Origin: a virus
Direction: 5' to 3' (one strand)
DNA: 20,529 nucleotides
Virus record (IMG/VR): IMGVR_UViG_3300045996_001257
Location: 1-20,529 of that record
The notes beneath the pieces are model-generated. The model saw nothing but the letters and a program-made list of their open reading frames with translations. It was not told the DNA's origin and made no database searches. A program made the translations under genes and the position numbers. Below are positions 13,129-20,381 of the stretch, piece by piece; the first letter of the stretch is position 1; every line of letters starts with the position of its first letter.

Positions 13129-14021
13129 TAGGCTGGTGTAAAAGTTAATTTATCAGCGAATGTTTGAGATGCGGTTGTTTCCTGCTCCACATATCCAGCG
13201 AAGGTTGGGTAAGAGGTAATAATTGATAAACTGCTTTGAATAAGAAATGTTTTGCTTGAGAAAGCCGTAGCGTTAGCTCTTATTGCAGCATTAACTATTT
13301 TAACATCAATCACACCTGGAACGGCTTGAATGGCATCTACAATCTTAATAATATAAAGTGTGCCGTCAAAAGCCAGATTAGCGAAATATTCTTCAATAGC
13401 CTCAATCACTTTAGTCTGGATAACACTTGCGTACTGACCATCATAAGTTATTGTACCTTCCAAAAAGAATTTGTCTGAAGCGATTGATGTTACGTTCATT
13501 TGTACGCCGGCAAAGGCAATTCCTACACCTTCATTGGTTCCATCTCCTCCATTAGTTAGATACGTAGTAAGGGCACTTAGTTCCGGTGCCGATAGAGCTA
13601 CAGGAGGGTCGCTTTTTGCAACCTTCACGTTAACCGTTTTATTTGCGGCAGTCTTAACTGAAGCTCTGGTAATTATTCTTAAACTTTCATCGATCGTAGC
13701 ATATCCAACCGACATAAACGTTGGTGAGGTTGCTGTAGTGTCAAGCGTGACGACTTGCGGAACCGTTGCGGAGTATTGAAACTCTAAAATCTTTTTTTGA
13801 TACCATAAATCAGAACCTACCGCAGCGTATTTTGCCACATCCTCAAGCTCTATTTTCTTTTTATCCCATAACTGCTCATGAAGATTAATTACTAAGGCTG
13901 TAATATATTTCCAAAGCTTGTATATTGCACTTTGCGAGGGGCTATTTAAAGAAGCAAGTTCGGTTTCTGCCGCCTGCTGCTGATCCATATTGGTTAATAT
14001 TTCGTCTACTGATCTTGCCAT
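13128..14021 (-). CDS. Baseplate J-like protein
   Basis: 297 residues. The C-terminal half carries the J-family signature: YASVIQTKVIEAIEEYFANL followed by AFDGTLYIIKIVDAIQAVPG and VIDVKIVNAAIR. This is the conserved '--v---i--yl--l-f-g----s-l--ai--v-GV-dv-i' of P2 gpJ/Mu gp47 wedge proteins. The N-terminal helices (VDEILTNMDQQQAAETELAS, AIYKLWKYITALVINLHEQL) fit the start of the family. It is shorter than Mu gp47, and the middle domain is reduced. The protein forms the baseplate wedge with a gp25-like partner, which here is encoded at 770-1081 in the other operon. It overlaps its neighbours by one base on each side. Confidence 0.75.
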   Translation of the reverse strand: MARSVDEILTNMDQQQAAETELASLNSPSQSAIYKLWKYITALVINLHEQLWDKKKIELEDVAKYAAVGSDLWYQKKILEFQYSATVPQVVTLDTTATSPTFMSVGYATIDESLRIITRASVKTAANKTVNVKVAKSDPPVALSAPELSALTTYLTNGGDGTNEGVGIAFAGVQMNVTSIASDKFFLEGTITYDGQYASVIQTKVIEAIEEYFANLAFDGTLYIIKIVDAIQAVPGVIDVKIVNAAIRANATAFSSKTFLIQSSLSIITSYPTFAGYVEQETTASQTFADKLTFTPA

Positions 14022-14533
14022 TATTGTTCGTCTGGGTCAATTACATCGGTATTAATAACAGGCGTTGCTGTTGCGTCTACCATTGTATTTGTTAATTCAT
14101 CTAATCCGTTTGTGATATATTCTTGTGTTAAATCGTCAATGTTTGTATGGTCAAAATCCTGGTTGTCGCCACGCCTTAAAAATTGCGAGAAATTACCATA
14201 TTGTTTCTTGTGCACTTTCTGCCATACCGCCTGTTCAAACCTCAAAAGGTCTAAATCATCCTCTTTATAGCTCTCAAAGACACAATGAAGTTTTACTCCT
14301 AAACTTGAGTTCTGTGACTTTGCTGCGTTACCTTTATCTGTGTAAGTAGCGGGTAAAAACTCTATAAAAACAGCAGGAAGCCTCTTAGGGTCTTCTTTTC
14401 CTTCAGCCTCTCTTTTTAAATAATTTCGCCACAAGCCAACAGACTTAACCGTCATAGTAGAACCATCTTCTTTTGTAAAAGACACCGTTAGTAAATCGGT
14501 TTTTAACCCGCTGTATAATACTATTTTACTCAT
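14021..14533 (-). CDS. Tail terminator/completion candidate
   Basis: 170 residues. The sequence contains KRLPAVFIEFLPATYTDKGN and a strand-helix stretch LGVKLHCVFESYKEDDLDLL, then RFEQAVWQKVHKK. This alternating strand and helix order ('P-vfi-f------------v-l-c-f------l-----v---v') is the usual pattern of tail terminator proteins that cap the tube (for example Mu gp37, lambda gpU). An acidic, low-complexity end follows (VIDPDEQ). It lies between the gpG-like gene and baseplate J. The ATG overlaps the stop of the small upstream gene (ATGA). I infer the role from fold-like pattern and position, without a diagnostic motif. Confidence 0.5.
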   Translation of the reverse strand: MSKIVLYSGLKTDLLTVSFTKEDGSTMTVKSVGLWRNYLKREAEGKEDPKRLPAVFIEFLPATYTDKGNAAKSQNSSLGVKLHCVFESYKEDDLDLLRFEQAVWQKVHKKQYGNFSQFLRRGDNQDFDHTNIDDLTQEYITNGLDELTNTMVDATATPVINTDVIDPDEQ

Positions 14534-14700
14534 CGTATATTACTGAGAGCTTCAATTAAAGATGTTTGGACTTTAGTCTTAATTTCTTCCAATTGCTTCT
14601 TTGTTACCTCCCCAGAAATTTCCACCTTACCGACAAGCGATCCTATATTGATTACGATAGGAGGGTTCTTTTCTTTTTTGTTTTCGTTGTCTTCAGCCAT
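14530..14700 (-). CDS. Very small phage protein (56 residues)
   Basis: This open frame of 56 codons has ATG at 14700 and TGA overlapping the next start codon (ATGA). It begins MAEDNENKKEKNPPIVINIG and continues SLVGKVEISGEVTKKQLEEI, then KTKVQTSLIEALSNIR. The N-terminus is charged, then two predicted strands and a helix. It lies 3 nt after the gpG-like gene. Close packing, an overlap typical of this operon and protein-like composition support it. The function is unknown; it may be a small head-tail joining factor. Confidence 0.6.
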   Translation of the reverse strand: MAEDNENKKEKNPPIVINIGSLVGKVEISGEVTKKQLEEIKTKVQTSLIEALSNIR

Positions 14701-14703
14701 AAT

Positions 14704-15150
14704 TTATTTACTAAATGCTTTTTTTATTCCTTTGTCAAATATTCTTTGCAGCCTCTTGTCCAATTGAGTGCTATACCCCATAAACATGCGTTTAGGCATC
14801 TTAAACGGATGCCCGTAGGCTTTACCCATCAATCCTTCATTGTGAATCTTTGCGTACTTAAGACTACTTTTAAAGTTCACATAGAATCCTTCTTTATTAC
14901 TGTTTGAGGTAGTACGTATTGAGTTTTTAAGTTTTCCTGTATTGGTTAGAATTTTACTTCCTGCATACCTTCCTCTTCTCGGCCTTTTTAATGGTGTCCA
15001 ATGCCAAAAAGATTTATCCGTAAACCCCTCATCACTAAAAGACTTCTTATAATGTTTTAGCGCCACATCTTTCAATTGAGTACGCATTTCATTGCGGGCT
15101 ACAACCATGTGTTTAATGGTTTTACTTATTTTTTTGGCCTCGTTAAACAT
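14704..15150 (-). CDS. Phage virion morphogenesis protein, gpG-like
   Basis: 148 residues. The sequence fits the Mu gpG/P2 S 'virion morphogenesis' family: GFTDKSFWHWTPLKRPRRGR, then KILTNTGKLKNSIRTTSNSN, and SLKYAKIHNEG, ending with a Lys-rich helix. The family's signature order is 'W--l-----r-----iL--tG-L--Si-------------Ya--hn-G', all present. The following PFKMPKRMFMGYSTQLDKRL matches the conserved 'iP-R-flG-s--l' end. In Mu the protein acts late in joining tail to head or completing the tail. It follows the minor head protein, which agrees with Mu order F-G. It overlaps the small upstream gene by TAATG. Confidence 0.85.
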   Translation of the reverse strand: MFNEAKKISKTIKHMVVARNEMRTQLKDVALKHYKKSFSDEGFTDKSFWHWTPLKRPRRGRYAGSKILTNTGKLKNSIRTTSNSNKEGFYVNFKSSLKYAKIHNEGLMGKAYGHPFKMPKRMFMGYSTQLDKRLQRIFDKGIKKAFSK

Positions 15151-15353
15151 TACTTGTTTCTTCGCTTTGACAGAACGGGGGTAAGTTTAATTTTTCCTAG
15201 CCTTGTCAATTGCTTTTCCAGTTCTTTTGCCAGTTTTCCGCAAACTTTCAATTGATCGGTGTACTTTGTCATTCCACGTAACTCCATTGTATAAATAGTA
15301 TAGTTAGTTTTCGATCGGGCCTTGTTTACTACTTTGCTTGTCTTTTTTTTCAT
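15150..15353 (-). CDS. Small basic protein of unknown function
   Basis: 67 residues, strongly basic (Lys and Arg through both ends: MKKKTSKVVNKARSKTNYTI, LGKIKLTPVLSKRRNK). It has a central helix, DQLKVCGKLAKELEKQL. No family is recognised. It is tightly packed, 4 nt after the gpF C-terminal piece and overlapping the gpG-like gene by one base. Such composition suits binding to nucleic acid or to an acidic partner in head assembly, but nothing proves it. Confidence 0.55.
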   Translation of the reverse strand: MKKKTSKVVNKARSKTNYTIYTMELRGMTKYTDQLKVCGKLAKELEKQLTRLGKIKLTPVLSKRRNK

Positions 15354-15357
15354 TGTT

Positions 15358-15732
15358 TTATTTTTTAGGTAGTGGTAATTTAAAATTCTGTTTTGCTAGT
15401 TTCTTGTCTTTCGGCGCTATTTTGAAATATGGGTGCTTCTGGCTAACAACAGTTCTTTCTTTAGCGGCATTAAATCTGAATATTTCAGGGACCGACTTAT
15501 GAAGATTCAATCCAATTGTGTTTGTTGAAGTGATCCCAGAAGATTGCAATTTTTCTAGTTTGCACCGGCATCTCCAACCATTTGGCGGCGTGTAAATGTC
15601 CCAAAACGGATCGTCAACTTTCTTTACCACCCAATCCAATAGAGCGTGTTCTGGTCTTACCCTTCCGTCTCTCCTGGTTACGTATCGAAGAAATTTCTGT
15701 TGCTCTATTCCTTTGTTTACGACTTGTTCCAT
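15358..15732 (-). CDS. Minor head protein gpF-like, C-terminal part in a separate frame
   Basis: 124 residues carrying the diagnostic core of Mu gpF-type minor head proteins: LRYVTRRDGRVRPEHALLDW, then DDPFWDIYTPPNGWRCRCKL. The 'RVRp-H--ld', 'dPFWd---PPN-W-CRC' motifs are intact. Family members normally carry this after a long N-terminal helical part in one protein; here that part is encoded by the upstream frame. The ATG at 15732 lies 13 nt before the upstream stop, in the -1 frame, so coupled re-initiation is possible. A Lys-rich end follows (APKDKKLAKQNFKLPLPKK). Minor head proteins bind the portal and are packed in small numbers in the shell. Confidence 0.75.
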   Translation of the reverse strand: MEQVVNKGIEQQKFLRYVTRRDGRVRPEHALLDWVVKKVDDPFWDIYTPPNGWRCRCKLEKLQSSGITSTNTIGLNLHKSVPEIFRFNAAKERTVVSQKHPYFKIAPKDKKLAKQNFKLPLPKK

Positions 15733-16178
15733 GATTCAAATTTTAACCATTCATGAGCTGATTTAGCCTGCAGCCCAAAGTTCTCATACTCTATACTCAA
15801 GTATTGCTCATTATATTTGTCAAAGATCGTTAGTGCTTTATCAATTATCTCCTGTTTAGAATTGTACTCTTCTTTTCCAATCATAGACAGAATCTCTCTT
15901 ACAAGCTGGTACTGTTTTGCACCGGTGAATACATACGCACTTTCAATTAAATCAGCGAGTAAACTATATTCATCTGAGCCGTAACCTAGCTCGTCTAGTT
16001 TGTTTCCATATCCTTCTTCAATACTCTCAGACAGCTTACGGGCTATCGTTAAGTACTGGTTAACATCAAGATTCTCAATATTAACTCTACCTAAAAGAAC
16101 ATTTTCGACATAAGTTTCCTTTTCCTCTTGGGTAAAAAGACTTATAGACCGAACGTTTTTAATATCCGATATACACAT
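15717..16178 (-). CDS. Minor head protein gpF-like, N-terminal part in a separate frame
   Basis: 153 residues with helical composition. A start-to-middle region (TQEEKETYVENVLLGRVNIE, then YLTIARKLSESIEEGYGNKL) matches the N-terminal part of Bacteroidota gpF-like proteins. The end, NFGLQAKSAHEWLKFES, corresponds to the '--y---v--a--a--w--f' helix that normally continues directly into '...LrYvT--D-RVRPEH'. After it come only WNKS and a stop. The continuation is found in the -1 frame in the next gene. The combined product would be about 275 residues. The TGA of the downstream frame lies 6 nt before its ATG, so any frameshift would have to occur in a very narrow stretch lacking a classical heptamer. 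Confidence 0.65.
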   Translation of the reverse strand: MCISDIKNVRSISLFTQEEKETYVENVLLGRVNIENLDVNQYLTIARKLSESIEEGYGNKLDELGYGSDEYSLLADLIESAYVFTGAKQYQLVREILSMIGKEEYNSKQEIIDKALTIFDKYNEQYLSIEYENFGLQAKSAHEWLKFESWNKS

Positions 16179-16205
16179 GGTTTGGTATTTTTATAACCTA
16201 GAAAG

Positions 16206-17438
16206 TTAACCATTCCCGTAAAATTTATCAAGATTATTTCGCACATTCTCAATATCAGTATCAACTTTTGGCTCTATAACTTCAATAACTTCTGTATTGT
16301 ATTTTTCTTTAATGTATTCCGGGGTTAATTTGTATTTGCCTGTCTTTATCAGTTCGATATCAATTTTACTCTTATCTAACAAGCTTAATTCGTCATCTTC
16401 CACAGAACACAAATTATCATCGGGCGACAATAAACCTTTAGTAACCATTAATGGCTTGAGCTGGTAATTTAGAACGCCCTCAATAAAGAAATTATCTGAT
16501 TCGCTTACATTATCTAGTACTCTCTCGTGAACTTCCGCTGATCCAACGAACGATTTTTCGTCCATCGTTGCCGTTTGTCCTAATATTAGTTTCGAGATTT
16601 CCGAGTTACACCTGTTGATCATCATGTCAAATACCTGGTAGGCATCTTGACGAGTGTCAGCCTTTAACTCAATCTGGTCGTCTAATCTAAAAAGCCCCCA
16701 TGAGGCTACGCTCATATTACTAAGCATGTCTTCCATGGCTTGAACGCTATTAAAATCGGTAGCGTCGGTTTTACCTATTCGTATAGGCGACCCGAACTTT
16801 TCAACGTATTCAGACCAAGCGCCAAGAGCATTTTTTTTCCAGATAACCAGAGGAGCCACTTTTAAAAGAAGTCCTAAATCATTGGTTCTACCAACACCTA
16901 TACACCAATTTTTCCATGGGTTTTCTAAATAATCGGTCCCCTCGATTCCGTTGAATGTATCAGTTACTATATGTAATTCAGGTTTAACATATTGTCTAGG
17001 GACAAGCTCAACACATTTGAAAACGTCGTCAATTAAAGAGTCGAACTGTATAAGGGAGTAACCCCAAAAAATAGAATCAAGCGAGTAGTCTAAGAAGTCA
17101 CGAAACCATTTTTGTTGAATTAGTTTCGTTTTTTCTTCATTCTCTTTCCCATCTTTATTATTAACCACAAAGTTCCTGCATAGTATCAGGTTCTTGCGCT
17201 GAGTCATAGCTGCGGTGAGATGAGCGTCTAAAACACATTGATTATACACCTGAAGTAACTGGTACCTTTGAGGCATTACAATTTGCTCGGCTGCAATAAC
17301 TGCGTTTTTGTAGTCCTGTATATCTGTTCTTACACGGTATAAAGGAGTTTGTATCGTAATTTTTTTACGCACATCCGCTTTATCCGGTTTTTTTTCGGTA
17401 ATGTTTTTTACGGTATTTAATTTTTTTTCCCTAGCCAT
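16206..17438 (-). CDS. Portal protein, DUF935/Mu gp29-like
   Basis: 410 residues from the ATG at 17438, which overlaps the connector stop (TAATG); a TTG six bases upstream is less likely. The sequence fits the DUF935 portal family of Mu-like phages: QVYNQCVLDAHLTAAMTQRK, then WGYSLIQFDSLIDDVFKCVE and GLLLKVAPLVIWKKNALGAW, and KFGSPIRIGKTDA. NRCNSEISKLILGQTATMDE, then SAEVHERVLDNV, is the family's C-terminal motif ('--i--ilGqt-tt------s-A---vH--v'). The portal is the dodecameric DNA gate at one head vertex and the docking site for terminase. It is preceded by TerL and the gp36-like connector and followed by gpF. The N-terminal 30 residues are Lys-rich and likely disordered. Confidence 0.88.
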   Translation of the reverse strand: MAREKKLNTVKNITEKKPDKADVRKKITIQTPLYRVRTDIQDYKNAVIAAEQIVMPQRYQLLQVYNQCVLDAHLTAAMTQRKNLILCRNFVVNNKDGKENEEKTKLIQQKWFRDFLDYSLDSIFWGYSLIQFDSLIDDVFKCVELVPRQYVKPELHIVTDTFNGIEGTDYLENPWKNWCIGVGRTNDLGLLLKVAPLVIWKKNALGAWSEYVEKFGSPIRIGKTDATDFNSVQAMEDMLSNMSVASWGLFRLDDQIELKADTRQDAYQVFDMMINRCNSEISKLILGQTATMDEKSFVGSAEVHERVLDNVSESDNFFIEGVLNYQLKPLMVTKGLLSPDDNLCSVEDDELSLLDKSKIDIELIKTGKYKLTPEYIKEKYNTEVIEVIEPKVDTDIENVRNNLDKFYGNG

Positions 17439-18322
17439 TACCAAAGCATGTTTCTTGATGAAGTTGTTGAATCATTTGCGTTTCCTGACCTCATGGCCAT
17501 ACCTTGCTCCGGATTTATTTCTGGCAAATCGGCGTTTACCGATCCTTTAGCTACCCGCTTTAACCATCCAATAGCGCCGCCGCAATCATTATGGGAATTG
17601 CCGTTGTAAGCTTCTTTGCGGTGATCGGGTACGTTTCTAGGATTTATTCTTCTGTGTAAATGATATAAGGTTATATCTATTAAGTGTAATACTATAAGCT
17701 GGTTTCTATTGTCGCCAGCGGTCCATTTTGTTGTATCGGTAGGTAAGTCTCCTGAAATAGAGTAGGATACTCCTGAACCCCATACCGCAGACACGGTTGT
17801 TTTTACGTTTGTATTAGCTACTAAAGCAGTATAAACTTTGTCATCATACCAAACTTCATCCCCTATAACGTATTCAGTTTCGGGATTCCATTGTTCTTCT
17901 GGTAGAGTAACATAGAATAAAGATTTATCTAAACATAGTTGATCCCATTTCGCTGGCGTGGTTGTAGGTGACTGTCCGGCTGTAGTTAACGTAACACACT
18001 CGTAAACATATGTAAGAGCGTTATCGCCGGAGCCTGTTGTAAAGGTGATCCGATCCCCTGGATTATATACAGATAAAGCGTTAAAAACTGTTTCAGTGTA
18101 TTCTACTAAGTTTTTAGCGTAATAAGTAGCGGTATTGTCGTAAACAGTGGTGTTGGAAAATATCTCTTCCTTAATATAACGTTGTTCTAGGTAAGAAATC
18201 ATCTCGGCCTGTGCGGCTTGTTCAACGTCCAATTTAACCTGTTGGTTATTCTCAATTATTTGAGCAAGATTATCCGATTGGATAACCCTTAAATAATCTA
18301 AATCCCTGAGTAACCTGCTCAT
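17438..18322 (-). CDS. gp36-like head-tail connector with inserted carbohydrate-binding-like modules
   Basis: 294 residues. Residues 1-65 (LRVIQSDNLAQIIENNQQVK, then EQAAQAEMISYLEQRYIKEE) and about 205-270 (QLIVLHLIDITLYHLHRRIN, then PRNVPDHRKEAYN and AIGWLKRVAKGSVNADLP) together match Mu gp36-type (DUF1320-like) connector proteins. In those, the two parts are normally adjacent in 130-150 residues. Between them are about 135 extra residues with two modules, about 86-130 (YNPGDRITF...YVYECVT...P.KWDQL) and 145-203 (YVIGDEVWYDDKVYTALVAN, then TKW). Both carry the 'Y--Gd-V-y---vY-a---n----P----W' pattern of small CBM5/12-like modules. The insert would be exposed on the neck. The Asn/Ser tail is flexible. 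Confidence 0.65.
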   Translation of the reverse strand: MSRLLRDLDYLRVIQSDNLAQIIENNQQVKLDVEQAAQAEMISYLEQRYIKEEIFSNTTVYDNTATYYAKNLVEYTETVFNALSVYNPGDRITFTTGSGDNALTYVYECVTLTTAGQSPTTTPAKWDQLCLDKSLFYVTLPEEQWNPETEYVIGDEVWYDDKVYTALVANTNVKTTVSAVWGSGVSYSISGDLPTDTTKWTAGDNRNQLIVLHLIDITLYHLHRRINPRNVPDHRKEAYNGNSHNDCGGAIGWLKRVAKGSVNADLPEINPEQGMAMRSGNANDSTTSSRNMLW

Positions 18323-18358
18323 TTATGCAAAATTACTTGGGGGATTATAGCGATTTCG

Positions 18359-18374
18359 TTATTGTCACATTTAA
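18359..18374. promoter_or_regulatory. Intergenic sequence resembling the island operator
   Basis: The 53-nt gap between the terminase stop and the connector start contains TTATTGTCACATTTAA. This shares TGTCACATT and most flanking bases with the palindrome at 10200-10214 (TTAATGTCACATTAA). On the - strand TATAAT is also present nearby. It could be an internal control site of operon A, or chance. Confidence 0.25.
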
Positions 18375-18375
18375 T

Positions 18376-19806
18376 TTATAGACGGTGTGTTGGGTTTGTA
18401 GCGTTTCTTCCTAAAGGACGGCGATCATGTTTTTTAGGTCCAGATTGATATTCATCGTAATCTGATTTGAACGCCTGACACAAAATATAGTCTGTAAGGT
18501 CGGTAATATGACCCCATTGCTGATAACTTACGCCTGTGTTATTGTCTTTTACCAGCTTTTTATCTTTAGTTCCGTCTGCAGCTTCTTTTGTTTGCTCAAA
18601 ATCCATGATCGCCTCGTGTAATCCTTTATCTATGAAGAAACGAATCTCATTAAAGTTGTTTTCAAGTACTTCGTTGAAGAAATTTCCACGCATAACCACA
18701 GAAGGATTAGCGGACGGAACTCTTAACTGAGGCTTGAATTTTTCCATTTCCTGCAGTATTAATTTGAAGAAGTTATAACCCTTTTCAAGTTTTACATCTT
18801 CTTTCTTACTTGTGGCATCACCGTAAATAAACATTCCAGAAACATGATTGTTGTATTTATTTCTGATTTGTGCGCAAACTGATTTTATCGTATTGTTCGG
18901 AGTACGGCCCAAGAATAAATCAACCAGGTAAATGGATTTCCCTTTGATCTGGAATACACCGCAGGGTAAATAAGGGTTAACGTTCTCATCCCATGATAAA
19001 TGAAGCGGCAAAGAAGGATCGTATTTAAGTTCGGCTACATGGCGTTTAGAATCAAATTTCTTGTAAAACTCGCCTCCTGTTTTCGGTATTGCATCCCAAT
19101 CTCCGTAGAGTAAACGAGCTTTATCATACTCATTCATCTTAGATAGAGATTCTTTATACAGTTTCATAAATCCTTCATCAGGGTTATCGTCAACGGTGGC
19201 CCGGATATATTTCTGATACGGCTGCAGTTTGATATAGTCACCTTTTTTATTCTTGATGTACTTTTCTTTTATCCAGTTTATGTTAGGATTGCAGGTAAGA
19301 AGAATTTTAGGTTTGAGTCCAAAATCTGATAACATCCATCGTATGCGGGAGTTTATAATGTCAAAAGCTTTTTCGGTAATTTCTCCAGCCTCATCTATAA
19401 AAGCATCTGTAAATTCAGTTGATCCTAAGCTTTCAAAATTTGGGTCGGAAGGCTCTTGTTTAAGTTCTTTAAATACAGTACGTGATCCATTGGACCAGTT
19501 TATAACCATATCCTGAGCGTTGAACTTAAAATCAATACCGGAACGATAGCCCATTATTTGGGCCACCTTTAAATAAGTGATAAGCGTTGATTCTTTTATG
19601 GACTTTAGTTCTTTACGACCGATGAAACCACGAGAGCCAGGATAACGAACACGGCGGACAATGTGCCATAGACAACCTAAATATGACTTGCCGCCCCCTG
19701 CGGCACCTCCGAATAATACCTCATTTGTTGTATGGTCTGATAAATAATGCCAAGCGTTTGATTGTTTTTGAGATAAGTTAAAGATTCGACTATTTACGCT
19801 CGTCAT
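18376..19806 (-). CDS. Terminase large subunit
   Basis: 476 residues, a normal TerL length. The ATPase domain has Walker A GGAAGGGKS (33-41), Walker B DAFIDEAGE (134-142, catalytic Glu139) and the coupling motif TCNPN (171-175). The nuclease domain has the expected acidic residues: Asp273 (LSWDENVNPY), Asp330 (FIYGDATS) and a late Asp near 435-438 (GHITDLTDYI). It cuts concatemeric DNA and pumps it through the portal, while docked to the portal encoded two genes downstream. The start overlaps the HTH gene by 17 nt. All key residues are intact, so the enzyme should be functional. Confidence 0.93.
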   Translation of the reverse strand: MTSVNSRIFNLSQKQSNAWHYLSDHTTNEVLFGGAAGGGKSYLGCLWHIVRRVRYPGSRGFIGRKELKSIKESTLITYLKVAQIMGYRSGIDFKFNAQDMVINWSNGSRTVFKELKQEPSDPNFESLGSTEFTDAFIDEAGEITEKAFDIINSRIRWMLSDFGLKPKILLTCNPNINWIKEKYIKNKKGDYIKLQPYQKYIRATVDDNPDEGFMKLYKESLSKMNEYDKARLLYGDWDAIPKTGGEFYKKFDSKRHVAELKYDPSLPLHLSWDENVNPYLPCGVFQIKGKSIYLVDLFLGRTPNNTIKSVCAQIRNKYNNHVSGMFIYGDATSKKEDVKLEKGYNFFKLILQEMEKFKPQLRVPSANPSVVMRGNFFNEVLENNFNEIRFFIDKGLHEAIMDFEQTKEAADGTKDKKLVKDNNTGVSYQQWGHITDLTDYILCQAFKSDYDEYQSGPKKHDRRPLGRNATNPTHRL

Positions 19807-20074
19807 GAACCCATTCAGTTAACTGCTTTTTACTAAAGTAAAGCCTCTTTCCCTTCTTGGAAAAAGGAATCTTCCTGCTTGAAACTAGTCCATATATGGT
19901 TTGATTACACAGATTCAAAAAAACCGCTGCCTCTGTAACCGTTAGAAGTTCGTCTTTTTCGTTTTTTTCAACGCTAACACTCTGCAACACTTCGCGGACG
20001 CAAGCTATGATAGTAGCCTGAAAATCGTTCATAGTCATTGATATAAACACTATTTCATTTTCTTTAGTTTTCAT
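19790..20074 (-). CDS. Helix-turn-helix protein (HTH_17/excisionase-like) beside terminase
   Basis: 94 residues. Residues about 42-91 are a winged helix-turn-helix of the excisionase/MerR-like type: LLTVTEAAVFLNLCNQTIYG followed by LVSSRKIPFSKKGKRLYFSK, then KQLTEW. The pattern 'lt--eaa-fL-----tiy-lv--gkip--k-gkrl-f-k--l--W' is typical. The N-terminal 40 residues form an amphipathic helix. It lies between the small-terminase candidate and TerL, overlapping both (11 and 17 nt). This place suggests DNA recognition during packaging or control of the late operon, rather than excision. Excisionase action cannot be excluded, but no integrase is seen. Confidence 0.8.
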   Translation of the reverse strand: MKTKENEIVFISMTMNDFQATIIACVREVLQSVSVEKNEKDELLTVTEAAVFLNLCNQTIYGLVSSRKIPFSKKGKRLYFSKKQLTEWVHDERK

Positions 20075-20354
20075 TTTCGTTTAGAGATTGTATGTTAATT
20101 ACTGGAGCCTGTAGTTTCTCTCCGTCTGATTTGATATCAATTTGTTTTGGCATGAAATAAGGGGCCAGTTTAGAAAAGCAAAGAATGTAATTGAACGGTG
20201 ATTTTTCCCGAATGTCGTTTAACGCTTGTTCGACATGATCAACCTGCCCCTCCATAATTTGTACGAATAGAGCTTTTGCGTCTTTGGTCACCTTGTTTGG
20301 CGTACCCTTCTTCTTGCCGCCCGTTTTCGGCTTTCCAGTTTCGAACTTTGCCAC
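20064..20354 (-). CDS. Terminase small subunit candidate (GTG start)
   Basis: 96 residues starting with GTG at 20354. The N-terminus is a basic Gly/Lys stretch, GKPKTGGKKKGTPNKVTKDA, then a helical part KALFVQIMEGQVDHVEQALN and SPFNYILCFSKLAPYFMPKQ. This 'GrpKGt-NK-t-e----f------------l-----k----p--y---l-kl--y-lPk' pattern is what I know from short proteins directly upstream of terminase in Bacteroidota phages. It is generally taken to be the small terminase subunit, which recognises the packaging site. It is the first gene of operon A, 28 nt after the 18-bp repeat. The acidic end overlaps the HTH gene start. Confidence 0.65.
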   Translation of the reverse strand: MAKFETGKPKTGGKKKGTPNKVTKDAKALFVQIMEGQVDHVEQALNDIREKSPFNYILCFSKLAPYFMPKQIDIKSDGEKLQAPVINIQSLNENEN

Positions 20355-20381
20355 TAACTAATTCTATTATAGAGGCTAAGG

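Noticed and set aside
15717-15738. Programmed -1 frameshift joining the two gpF parts
   Set aside because: The window between the -1 frame TGA and the zero-frame TAA has no X_XXY_YYZ heptamer; coupled re-initiation or a lesion is more likely.
16259-16280. TATCAACTTTTGGCTCTATAA inside the portal gene, resembling the 18-bp repeat
   Set aside because: It matches only 11 bases in a row and needs an insertion and a mismatch. It codes for an ordinary part of the portal tail (EPKVDT), so chance is the simpler reading.
17438-17444. TTG start two codons upstream for the portal gene
   Set aside because: The ATG at 17438 overlaps the preceding stop as TAATG, the usual arrangement in this operon.
18346-18353. 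TATAGCGA near the connector start as a third copy of the 18-bp repeat
   Set aside because: It matches only eight bases and in the opposite orientation. The remainder does not align.
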